A DNA stretch of 6,162 bases from Candidatus Bathyarchaeota archaeon. Its GTDB lineage: Archaea > Thermoproteota > Bathyarchaeia > Bathyarchaeales > Bathyarchaeaceae. Location: positions 14,884 through 21,045 of the forward strand of contig JAOZIC010000023.1 in assembly GCA_026014605.1 (NCBI GenBank), written 5' to 3'. Shown here piece after piece: positions 1 through 5,390 of this stretch. Positions within the stretch are counted from its first letter, which is position 1. Each line of letters starts with the position of its first letter. The position numbers and the translations under genes were made by a program. The notes beneath the pieces were generated by a model. The model did not search any database. It had not been told where the DNA came from and saw nothing but the letters and a program-made list of their open reading frames with translations.

Positions 1-63
1 AAAGAGCAAATCGACAAAGTCATACAGGTTTTGGACAACGTTTTGGAGAAGGAGACCCAATGA
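1..63 (+). CDS. 3' end of an upstream gene, probably a LysJ/ArgD-type class III aminotransferase (partial)
   Basis: Only the last 20 codons and a TGA stop lie in the window. The tail reads KEQIDKVIQVLDNVLEKETQ, an amphipathic helix of the kind that ends class III aminotransferases of the ArgD/LysJ group. The stop overlaps the next start as ATGA at 60-63, so the two genes are very probably in one operon and translationally coupled. In LysW-type lysine/ornithine operons lysJ commonly sits just before lysK, which fits. The identity is inference from a very short tail plus context; the open frame itself is plain to see. Confidence 0.6.
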   Translation, partial: KEQIDKVIQVLDNVLEKETQ

Positions 64-1190
64 ACAGCGACTACGCCGTAGATTTGTTGACTCGGATGCT
101 TAACATTTACAGTCCTTCAGGCAAAGAAGAAGTTATTTCCAACTTTTTAGCCGACGAAATGAAGAAACTGGGCTTTAAGGTTCATCAAGACGCAGTCAAC
201 AATGTTATCGGAGAAATTGGAGAAGGCTCACCCATAGTTTTGCTTTGTGGACACATGGATACGGTCGAGGGCGAAATCCCCGTCAGGGTAGAAGACGGAC
301 AACTATACGGCAGAGGCTCAGTAGACGCAAAAGGACCTTTAGCTGCGATGATTGTTGCGGCTTCAAGGTTTGTGAAAAAAGGTTTTCCGGGTAAGATTCT
401 TGTTGTTGGTGTAGTCGATGAAGAAAGCGGCGGCACGGGCATAAACCATTTTGTTGAAGAAGGCATCCAGCCCGATTACGCAATTTTTGGTGAACCAAGC
501 GGCTTGAACAAGGTTGTTTTTGGTTACAAGGGTATTTTAACAGTAAAAATTACGGTTGAAACACCTTCTGGTCATTCTGCGGCTCCTTGGTTGTTTGATA
601 ACGCAATCGAAAAAGCCATGGAGTTTTGGAGACAACTGCAGAAACTGCACCTGCGTGAAGAGAAACTCAAAAGCCGTTTCTATTCAATAACTTCGTGTTT
701 GACTGGAATAAAAAGCAACAACAATTCGGCTTCGTTTATTCCGTCTCACTGTGAGATTTACGTCCAGTTGCGAATTCCGCCTCAGCTTAGCCCCGAGCAG
801 GTGTTCGACGAAGTGGAACGAAAAATCGACCGCTACAAAGCAACTAACCCGAAAGTTAAGGTTAAGTTGGAACAAAAAGATGTGGCTAAGGCGTTTGAGG
901 CTGACCGCAGGTCGGTTATTGTTCGCGCTTTGGCGTGGGGAATACGAAAGACCACATTGAATTATGCTCAGTTTTCAAGAAAAACAGGAACAGGCGACAT
1001 GAACGTGCTAGGCAACGCGTTAAAGATTCCCGTTGTCACATACGGTCCGGGCGATTCCAAGCTAGACCACACACCCAACGAACACATCGACACCCAAGAG
1101 TATCTGGACAGCATAGAGGTTCTTACAAAAACGTTGACAAAACTGCCTGAGCTTGCTGAAAAACGCAAAACAATAACAAAAAACAAGTAA
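60..1190 (+). CDS. lysK: [LysW]-lysine / [LysW]-ornithine hydrolase, M20 zinc peptidase family (LysK/ArgE type)
   Basis: This cytoplasmic metallo-hydrolase of 376 aa would cut the bond between the carrier protein LysW and lysine (or ornithine), the last step of the LysW branch of the aminoadipate pathway. M20 motifs seen: GHMDTV with zinc ligand H65 and D67, the LysK-like block GRGSVDAKGPL with bridging D89, the catalytic pair E121-E122, GEPSG with E145, and DHTPNEH with H337. H172 begins the dimerisation (lid) domain, roughly residues 155-270. The length is near the family norm of about 350-370. The ATG is fixed by the ATGA overlap with the upstream stop and by GGAG at 51-54, five bases ahead. 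It could instead be an ArgE or DapE relative; the GRGxVDAKGP and GPGDSxLDHTP blocks favour LysK. Which of lysine and ornithine it serves, or both, cannot be told here. Confidence 0.87.
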   Translation: MNSDYAVDLLTRMLNIYSPSGKEEVISNFLADEMKKLGFKVHQDAVNNVIGEIGEGSPIVLLCGHMDTVEGEIPVRVEDGQLYGRGSVDAKGPLAAMIVAASRFVKKGFPGKILVVGVVDEESGGTGINHFVEEGIQPDYAIFGEPSGLNKVVFGYKGILTVKITVETPSGHSAAPWLFDNAIEKAMEFWRQLQKLHLREEKLKSRFYSITSCLTGIKSNNNSASFIPSHCEIYVQLRIPPQLSPEQVFDEVERKIDRYKATNPKVKVKLEQKDVAKAFEADRRSVIVRALAWGIRKTTLNYAQFSRKTGTGDMNVLGNALKIPVVTYGPGDSKLDHTPNEHIDTQEYLDSIEVLTKTLTKLPELAEKRKTITKNK

Positions 1191-1210
1191 CCACATTTTT
1201 TGTTACTTGT
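1178..1210 (-). terminator. Hairpin terminator shared by the convergent lysK and DUF454 genes
   Basis: A perfect 9-bp inverted repeat, ACAAGTAAC (1183-1191) and GTTACTTGT (1202-1210), encloses a 10-base loop. Read on the - strand, the stem is followed directly by six T (complement of 1178-1183), the layout of an intrinsic-type terminator for the DUF454 gene. Read on the + strand, the T-run falls in the loop instead, so termination of lysK there would be weaker. The lysK stop (1188-1190) is in one arm and the DUF454 stop (1203-1205) in the other. Archaeal terminators depend mainly on T-runs, so the hairpin's role is inferred. Confidence 0.6.
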
Positions 1211-1595
1211 GATAGGTTGGCAACTTAGCCAAGTGAACAGTAACTGCAACTGCAACAACCAGCAAAACTACTTGAACAAACAAGATTTGCAATAAGAACG
1301 AAGATACAGCTATTGTTGCCCAAAGTACGGTTATGGCTGTGACTTTTGTTTTCATCGGGATACCTTTGCCTTCTTTGTATCTGCGGATGTAGTCACCGAA
1401 ATATTTGTTATTTAAAACCCAGCGTGTCATCCGCTCTGAACTTCGGCAATAACAAGCTAAAGAAAGCAGCAAAAAGGGAGTGGTAGGCAACACGGGTAAA
1501 ACAATCCCAACAACCCCTAGTGCCAAAGAGATAGAACCAACTACAAAAAAGAATGCGCGAACAAGCTTAGATTTTGTTGATGGGGGCTGTTGCAT
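1203..1595 (-). CDS. DUF454 / YbaN-family integral membrane protein
   Basis: This 130-aa protein has the DUF454 hallmark near residues 27-60: GVVGIVLPVLPTTPFLLL, then a Cys-containing stretch, then RSSERMTRWVLNN. A first hydrophobic region spans about 12-48, and a second, at about 86-122, is probably one or two helices. The conserved LPTTPF loop and the following RSSE lie between them. The family's function is unknown; E. coli YbaN is an inner-membrane member. The frame stays open back to a TTG at 1676, but the ATG at 1595 is preferred because the family starts just before the first helix and because a TATA-like box lies about 29 bases upstream, which would give an almost leaderless mRNA. The gene is tail-to-tail with lysK, with 12 bases between stops, and downstream of lrp on the same strand. 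No enzymatic residues are evident. Confidence 0.85.
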   Translation of the reverse strand: MQQPPSTKSKLVRAFFFVVGSISLALGVVGIVLPVLPTTPFLLLSLACYCRSSERMTRWVLNNKYFGDYIRRYKEGKGIPMKTKVTAITVLWATIAVSSFLLQILFVQVVLLVVAVAVTVHLAKLPTYHK

Positions 1596-1619
1596 AGCCA
1601 ATAGGCATGTTTGTGTTAC

Positions 1620-1628
1620 TATTAAAAT
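1620..1628 (-). promoter_or_regulatory. TATA-like box of the DUF454 gene
   Basis: The - strand reads ATTTTAATA here. About 25 bases downstream lies near 1598, three bases before the ATG at 1595, which fits a leaderless archaeal transcript. No Shine-Dalgarno sequence precedes that ATG, which agrees. Position and composition are the only evidence. Confidence 0.45.
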
Positions 1629-1661
1629 GTTTGCTGTATGCGGGAATAAACATGATAATAA

Positions 1662-1676
1662 TTGCGAAATTCGCAA
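1662..1676. promoter_or_regulatory. Perfect 15-bp palindrome between lrp and the DUF454 promoter, candidate operator
   Basis: TTGCGAA, one central A, then TTCGCAA: seven matched pairs around a single base. It lies eight bases past the lrp stop and about 70 bases upstream of the inferred DUF454 transcription start. Lrp/AsnC proteins bind palindromic sites of about 13-15 bp as dimers, so a site for the neighbouring Lrp is the simplest reading. With a one-base centre it would make a poor RNA hairpin, so an operator is more likely than a terminator. Binding itself is inference. Confidence 0.4.
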
Positions 1677-1684
1677 ATCAACGC

Positions 1685-2143
1685 TTACAAATCAAACGAC
1701 GTTTTAATCTTAATCAACCTAGTTGTTGCAGAAAGCGAAACATCCCTGACACCTTGGATTAATTCAACCCTTTTACGCAAATCACTAAGATGCTCAAGGT
1801 CACGAGCATGAACCACAGCAAGGATGTCGTGCTCTCCAGTGTTTTGGAAAACATGGTATGCTTCTGGTAGCTCGCTGATTTGTTTGGACGCTTCTTCGAA
1901 ATGTTCGGGAGCAATTTTGACCATGAGTATGCCGTTTGTGGAAAAACCAACTTTTTTGGGGTTTAGCAACGCAGTAAACTTTGTTATGACACCGTTGTCT
2001 TGCAAGTTTTTCACGCGGTATCTTACTGTTGCTTCGCTGATGCCCAGTTTGTCAGCTATGCTGGTGTATGAGATTCGGGCGTTTTTTTGCAGCAGATTTA
2101 GGATTTGTTTATCTTTGTCATCTAGTGCGACCAATGGTATCAC
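1685..2143 (-). CDS. Lrp/AsnC-family (feast/famine) transcriptional regulator
   Basis: This 152-aa protein is the usual length for a one-HTH, one-RAM regulator. The N-terminal winged HTH is at about residues 8-60 (LDDKDKQILNLLQKNARISY is the family opening, and the recognition helix is near 36-48 with SEATVRYRVKNLQ). The RAM/ACT-like ligand and oligomer domain follows at about 70-147, including the TGEHDILAVV strand-turn-strand typical of these proteins. The start is a GTG at 2143: upstream in frame there is a TAA at 2168-2170 and no ATG, GTG or TTG before it. No Shine-Dalgarno is seen and a TATA box lies about 22 bases ahead, so the mRNA is probably leaderless. The genes around it make lysine/ornithine and Phe/Tyr, so an amino acid effector is plausible, but its targets are not shown by the sequence. 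Confidence 0.93.
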   Translation of the reverse strand: MIPLVALDDKDKQILNLLQKNARISYTSIADKLGISEATVRYRVKNLQDNGVITKFTALLNPKKVGFSTNGILMVKIAPEHFEEASKQISELPEAYHVFQNTGEHDILAVVHARDLEHLSDLRKRVELIQGVRDVSLSATTRLIKIKTSFDL

Positions 2144-2157
2144 AGCTTTATGTTGTT

Positions 2158-2173
2158 TGAAAAATATTTATCA
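2158..2173 (-). promoter_or_regulatory. lrp TATA box overlapped by a pseudo-palindromic candidate operator
   Basis: The + strand reads TGAAAAATATTTATCA. The centre AAATATTT is self-complementary and the outer TGA/TCA arms match, with one mismatched pair. On the - strand the A/T core makes a good TATA box, about 25 bases before the GTG start of lrp. The TGAAA...TCA pattern resembles sites reported for archaeal feast/famine regulators, and a regulator bound here would block its own promoter. The TATA role is fairly likely; autoregulation is inference. Confidence 0.45.
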
Positions 2174-2188
2174 GTATCGTGTAAAACC

Positions 2189-2196
2189 TATAATAA
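2189..2196 (+). promoter_or_regulatory. TATA-like box of the small membrane protein gene
   Basis: TATAATAA stands about 30 bases before the ATG at 2226 in the 82-base divergent region shared with lrp. A start of transcription near 2217-2220 would leave a leader of only a few bases, in line with the lack of a Shine-Dalgarno sequence. The region is AT-rich overall, so other boxes (for example in the stretch 2210-2222) cannot be excluded. Confidence 0.4.
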
Positions 2197-2225
2197 TCTT
2201 TTTTAGCAAGATATACGATATAATT

Positions 2226-2480
2226 ATGGGTTATCTCGTGGGCGAAGGAGAAGTTAACAAAGCAATTGAACAATTCGTTGCTATACCTCTCATCATATTC
2301 ATAGGAATGTACATAACCGCATGCACCCTTGACCCATTCCTACAACTAAACAACCCATTCAAACTCATATTTACAGCAATCACGGGAATACCCACCCTAG
2401 TTTTTTTCTACAAACAAAAATATGAAGCCGCCAAACCCAACAGACCCAAAAACATCGAAAACACCGAAGAAGACACCTAG
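2226..2480 (+). CDS. Small two-helix membrane protein of unknown function
   Basis: I do not recognise this 84-aa protein. It has a short N-terminus (about 1-16), a hydrophobic helix at about 17-35 (FVAIPLIIFIGMYITACTL), a short loop with a Pro and Asp, a second helix at about 45-62 (FKLIFTAITGIPTLVFFY), and a charged tail from 63 that goes from Lys-rich to acidic, ending EEDT. The basic stretch right after helix 2 suggests both ends face the cytoplasm. The frame runs open further upstream through the antisense of lrp, but that part has no protein character; the ATG at 2226 follows a TATA-like box and is the sensible start. It is divergent from lrp and followed by pheA on the same strand after a palindromic, T-rich gap. 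Codon use and hydrophobic patterning support a real gene. Confidence 0.68.
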   Translation: MGYLVGEGEVNKAIEQFVAIPLIIFIGMYITACTLDPFLQLNNPFKLIFTAITGIPTLVFFYKQKYEAAKPNRPKNIENTEEDT

Positions 2481-2501
2481 TTTAAGTAAACTGTTTTATT
2501 T
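2479..2501 (+). terminator. Possible weak terminator after the small membrane protein gene
   Basis: AGTTTA, two bases, then TAAACT (2479-2492) form a 14-base inverted repeat that begins inside the TAG stop codon, followed by a T-rich stretch (GTTTTATTTT). It could end the short upstream transcript. The same T-rich stretch might instead serve as the TATA element of pheA. Confidence 0.35.
2494..2501 (+). promoter_or_regulatory. Possible TATA-like box of pheA
   Basis: TTTTATTT lies about 45 bases before the pheA start. Initiation about 25 bases on, near 2521, would give a leader of roughly 20 bases that includes the AGGTG ribosome site. A second A/T stretch (AAATAATTA, 2515-2523) is a competing candidate and would give a leaderless mRNA. 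Low certainty. Confidence 0.3.
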
Positions 2502-2532
2502 TGGGTTCCACGACAAATAATTATCACAATAC

Positions 2533-2537
2533 AGGTG
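2533..2537 (+). promoter_or_regulatory. Shine-Dalgarno site that decides the pheA start
   Basis: AGGTG pairs with the archaeal 16S rRNA 3' end. It sits three bases before the GTG at 2541 and six before the TTG at 2544, and it includes the GTG at 2535. If it is the ribosome site, the outermost GTG cannot be the start. Confidence 0.5.
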
Positions 2538-2540
2538 TTC

Positions 2541-3374
2541 GTGTTGAAGGTTGCTTTTCAAGGAGAACTAGGAGCATACAGCGAAAGCGCAGTCTACAGC
2601 TTTTTTGGTCAAGACACAAAAGTGAAACCCTGCGAAAGCTTTGGCGAAGTCTTCGAAAACGTCAAAACCGGAAAAGTAAACTACGGAGTAGTTCCCATCG
2701 AAAACTCGATTGAAGGCAGTGTAAACCGCACCTATGACCTGTTTTTGGAATATGACCTAAAAGTATGTGGCGAAATCATAATCAGAATCAGCCACTGCCT
2801 GATTGCACACAAAGGAGCAACCATCGATTCAATACAAACAGTTTACAGTCACCCCCAAGCCTTAGCTCAATGCAGAAAATTTTTGGAACAACACAACCTT
2901 AAGGCAATCTCCACTTTTGACACCGCAGGCAGCGTTAAAATGATTAAAGAAAAAAACATGATGGACTCCGCCGCAATAGCAAGCCAAAGAGCCGCCGAAA
3001 TCTATGACATGACAATCTTGGAAAAAGAGGTAGAGGACGTTAAAAACAACTCTACCAGATTCTTTGTGTTAGACAAACAGGACTCACCGTATTCTGGCAG
3101 CGACAAAACTTCCATAATTTTTGCAACAAAATCAATTCCTGGAGCATTGTACAAGATTTTGGGGGAATTTGCTGACAGAAAAATAAACCTGACAAAAATC
3201 GAGTCCAGACCCACCAAACAAACTCCTTGGGAATACCATTTCTACCTAGATTTTGAAGGTCACCGAACAGAAAAACAGTGCCAGCAAGCCCTAGAAAGCA
3301 TCAAAGACAAAACATTGTTCGTAAAAATCTTGGGCTCATACAAAGCGGCTAAAAAACCAAACTTCAACTTTTAA
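2541..3374 (+). CDS. pheA: Prephenate dehydratase with C-terminal ACT domain
   Basis: PheA removes water and CO2 from prephenate to give phenylpyruvate, the precursor of phenylalanine. Counting from the GTG at 2541 (277 aa), the catalytic domain covers about 1-180: AFQGELGAYSE near the start, GVVPIENSIEGSV at about 49-61, YSHPQALAQC near 102-111, and the signature NSTRFFVL with catalytic Thr172. The ACT domain (about 190-270) has GALYKIL at 201-207 and ESRP at 221-224, the usual phenylalanine-binding motifs, so feedback inhibition by Phe is expected. No chorismate mutase domain is fused; that activity is the separate aroQ gene nearby. There is no ATG: GTG 2535, GTG 2541 and TTG 2544 are all possible, and TTG would give the family-like opening MKVAFQG. 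The AGGTG site favours 2541 or 2544. It converges on tyrA with a 4-base overlap. Confidence 0.95.
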   Translation: MLKVAFQGELGAYSESAVYSFFGQDTKVKPCESFGEVFENVKTGKVNYGVVPIENSIEGSVNRTYDLFLEYDLKVCGEIIIRISHCLIAHKGATIDSIQTVYSHPQALAQCRKFLEQHNLKAISTFDTAGSVKMIKEKNMMDSAAIASQRAAEIYDMTILEKEVEDVKNNSTRFFVLDKQDSPYSGSDKTSIIFATKSIPGALYKILGEFADRKINLTKIESRPTKQTPWEYHFYLDFEGHRTEKQCQQALESIKDKTLFVKILGSYKAAKKPNFNF

Positions 3375-4246
3375 GAATCGGTATCATCCAACAGGCGATA
3401 CATTTCATTGTACGCTTTTTCGTATTCAGGGTCTAACTCTTTCAAACGTTTCTTAACATGTTGCATTTTTGCACCAAAACCGCTGCAGTCTTTTTGCTTA
3501 ACTAACTTGAGCCACTCTTCGACCTTGCTCAGAAACAGTCCTTCGATTTTTTCCATCTCGGGTAAGCTCATGTGAAGATTAGAATAAAACACGGGCTCCT
3601 CCAGTGCCACAGCTTCAGCTAACGTCAACAACATCTTGTAGCTTGCGCCCCCAACCTGTTTTGCGCCAACAAAATCTGGGCATTCTGCCAGTGTGTCGCC
3701 TGCAACTAACCCAACAAAGTGAGGAAAACCCAGAACCATAGACATATACTCGTCATGTTTCTTGGGTGTTGTAACAGACACTTTTGCGCCGCGCTCTTCT
3801 AACCATGCTCGGAACTGTTTTGCGAACTTTTCATCCTCTTCAGTAACTGGTGTTAATACAAAGTTTTGTCCACCAAGACTTTTTGCGCCTGGACCAAACA
3901 CTGGATGGGTGCCCAATGTTGTTCCGTTTTTTACGTGTTTATGAAGAAGCTGCACGGGTATTTCTTTGATTGAGCTGATGTCCAATACAACTTGACCCGA
4001 AACAATGTGAGGACCAATTTCCTTCAAAACTGGTTCCAAAGCGTCCAAAGACACACAAACAAAAACCCAGTCTGCACCTTTTATTGCGTCTATGTTGCTG
4101 TCTGCAGTTTGTATGCCGAATTCGTCTTTTAGTGCCAACAGTTTAGGTTTAGTTCTGCTGCAAACAACTACAGAGTAGCCTTCATTTTTGAAAAGTTTCG
4201 TGAACCAACGACCCATTTTTCCTGCGCCGATTACTGCTACTTTCAA
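3371..4246 (-). CDS. tyrA: Prephenate (or arogenate) dehydrogenase
   Basis: TyrA oxidatively decarboxylates prephenate to 4-hydroxyphenylpyruvate (or arogenate to tyrosine). In this 291-aa protein a Rossmann domain opens with MKVAVIGAGKMGRWF (GxGxxG at 7-12). Strand 2 ends CSRTKPK with Ser30-Arg31 and no acidic residue, which suggests NADP+ rather than NAD+. DISSIKE (89-95) and THPVFGPG with His114 are the catalytic region, and HDEYMSMVLGFPHF (164-177) is the conserved substrate/effector segment. The helical C-terminal half (about 165-290) forms the dimer. There is no ACT or chorismate mutase domain. The TTG start overlaps the preceding aminotransferase stop as TTGA, with TGAGG seven bases ahead on the - strand (4254-4258), so it is probably translationally coupled. 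By recalled alignment, Lys204 stands where E. coli TyrA has a prephenate-binding Arg. Substrate and cofactor choice are not settled. Confidence 0.93.
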   Translation of the reverse strand: MKVAVIGAGKMGRWFTKLFKNEGYSVVVCSRTKPKLLALKDEFGIQTADSNIDAIKGADWVFVCVSLDALEPVLKEIGPHIVSGQVVLDISSIKEIPVQLLHKHVKNGTTLGTHPVFGPGAKSLGGQNFVLTPVTEEDEKFAKQFRAWLEERGAKVSVTTPKKHDEYMSMVLGFPHFVGLVAGDTLAECPDFVGAKQVGGASYKMLLTLAEAVALEEPVFYSNLHMSLPEMEKIEGLFLSKVEEWLKLVKQKDCSGFGAKMQHVKKRLKELDPEYEKAYNEMYRLLDDTDS

Positions 4247-5316
4247 GGTAGAGCCTCACAGAGTTTTTCCAAGCCTTCCTTTATTTCATCTTCGGGACGA
4301 GTTAAAGCTATCCTGAAATATTCTCTGTAATCTCCGAAAGCGGTTCCGGGCGCAACTGCAACTCCGCTGTCTAACAGGTCCAAGGCGAAACGTTCTGAAT
4401 CTAAGCCATCAACTTTGGGGAATAAATAGAATGGTGCATCGGGTTTTGAAAACTTCATTTTAGTGTTAGACAAAACACTGTACGCCGCGTCTGCACGAAC
4501 CTTGAATGTTGTTCTGATATTGTCAGCGATTCGTTTTCTGTCCTCTAAGCCTTTAAGGGCACCGTATTGAATAAACGCGGGAACACAAGTGGTTGTTATC
4601 TGGTTTAGTTTAACCATCTTTTTGGCTAACTCTTTTTCCACAACCGCATAACCGATTCGCCAACCAGTCATCAAAAACGATTTAGAAAAACCATCCACAA
4701 GCATGTTATCTGTGCCAAACTCCAAGATACGTTTGGGTTTAACAAAACTGATGTCAGCGTAAACTTCGTCGGATAAGACTTTGGCTCCTTTATCATTTGC
4801 GATTTTAACCAGTTCCGTAAAGGTTTTGTCGTCGATAACTTTGCTTGTCGGGTTGTTTGGGCTGTTTAGCAGCACCAGACGGGTGTTTTTGTCGATTAAC
4901 TGGTCAAACTTTTCAACGTCAATCTTCCAGTCAGACTCGATGTCCCGTTTCAAAACACGAAACTCGACTCCAACCTGTTTAGCTGCCAACTCGTAACTGG
5001 TCCAATGAGGCGAAGGAACCACAATGTTATCTCCTTTCTTTAACAAAAGAGAAAACAAAGAGTAAATTGCCCATTTACTGCCAGTGGTAACTACGACGTT
5101 GTCTTTAGAAACCCCGTGAATATTTGCCAACTCTTCTCGCAGTGCTTTTTCGCCAGCAGCAGAAGAATACTTTGTTTTTCCCTGTTTAATTGCTTGGTAT
5201 GCTGCTTCAACAATTTCAGGAGGAGTAGGTAGGTCGGGGTCTCCTAGATTGAATTTGATGATTTTTTTGCCTTGGTTTTCTAGTTGTATGGCTTTTTCAC
5301 TTATTTCGTACAACAT
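4243..5316 (-). CDS. PLP-dependent class I/II aminotransferase, aspartate/aromatic type
   Basis: This fold-type I aminotransferase (357 aa) probably transfers amino groups between glutamate or aspartate and phenylpyruvate/hydroxyphenylpyruvate, or makes arogenate from prephenate. Features seen: NLGDPDLPTP (23-32), GSKWAIY with the phosphate-binding Ser (79-85), stacking Trp105, NNP with Asn155, SDEVYAD with Asp183 and Tyr186, the Schiff-base Lys212 in FSKSFLMTGWRIGY, and the carboxylate-binding Arg335 in FRIALTRP. The family usually runs 380-400 aa; here the N-terminal arm is about 20-25 residues shorter. The ATG at 5316 has GGAAGGAT on the - strand (5323-5330) ahead of it. The frame stays open upstream to a stop at 5395-5397 with no standard start codon. 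It lies between aroQ and tyrA, overlapping tyrA by four bases, which argues for an aromatic substrate; aspartate aminotransferase is the alternative. Confidence 0.9.
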   Translation of the reverse strand: MLYEISEKAIQLENQGKKIIKFNLGDPDLPTPPEIVEAAYQAIKQGKTKYSSAAGEKALREELANIHGVSKDNVVVTTGSKWAIYSLFSLLLKKGDNIVVPSPHWTSYELAAKQVGVEFRVLKRDIESDWKIDVEKFDQLIDKNTRLVLLNSPNNPTSKVIDDKTFTELVKIANDKGAKVLSDEVYADISFVKPKRILEFGTDNMLVDGFSKSFLMTGWRIGYAVVEKELAKKMVKLNQITTTCVPAFIQYGALKGLEDRKRIADNIRTTFKVRADAAYSVLSNTKMKFSKPDAPFYLFPKVDGLDSERFALDLLDSGVAVAPGTAFGDYREYFRIALTRPEDEIKEGLEKLCEALP

Positions 5317-5351
5317 CGCATTATCCTTCCGAGCGGCATAGAACTGACTGC

Positions 5352-5360
5352 GTTTTAATG
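5352..5360 (-). promoter_or_regulatory. Possible internal promoter ahead of the aminotransferase-tyrA pair
   Basis: The 74 bases between aroQ and the aminotransferase are the only real gap in this - strand cluster. On the - strand CATTAAAAC could be a TATA box, with initiation near 5330 and a short leader covering the GGAAGGAT ribosome site. A second A/T stretch (GGTTTAAAG, complement of 5380-5388) is an alternative. Evidence is position and composition only. Confidence 0.25.
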
Positions 5361-5390
5361 AAGAATTGTGAAATAGCGCTTTAAACCTTC

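Noticed and set aside
185..498. Open frames on the - strand inside lysK
   Set aside because: They overlap the strongly motif-supported lysK frame and encode low-complexity, Ser/Pro/Leu-rich translations with no family features.
1596..1676. N-terminal extension of the DUF454 protein from the TTG at 1676
   Set aside because: It would add 27 residues absent from the family norm, would start inside the palindrome, and would place the TATA-like box within the coding region.
1480..1707. A + strand open frame of 75 codons opposite the DUF454 gene
   Set aside because: It is antisense to a recognised family, has no promoter or ribosome site, and its translation shows no domain character.
1824..2225. 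Upstream extension of the small membrane protein to a 218-aa protein
   Set aside because: The added part is the antisense of the lrp coding region, and the TATA-like box at 2189-2196 points to the ATG at 2226.
2144..2225. Possible tRNA, riboswitch or leader-peptide attenuator in the divergent gap
   Set aside because: The gap is short and AT-rich, with no cloverleaf, no stable long stem and no run of Phe, Tyr or Lys codons.
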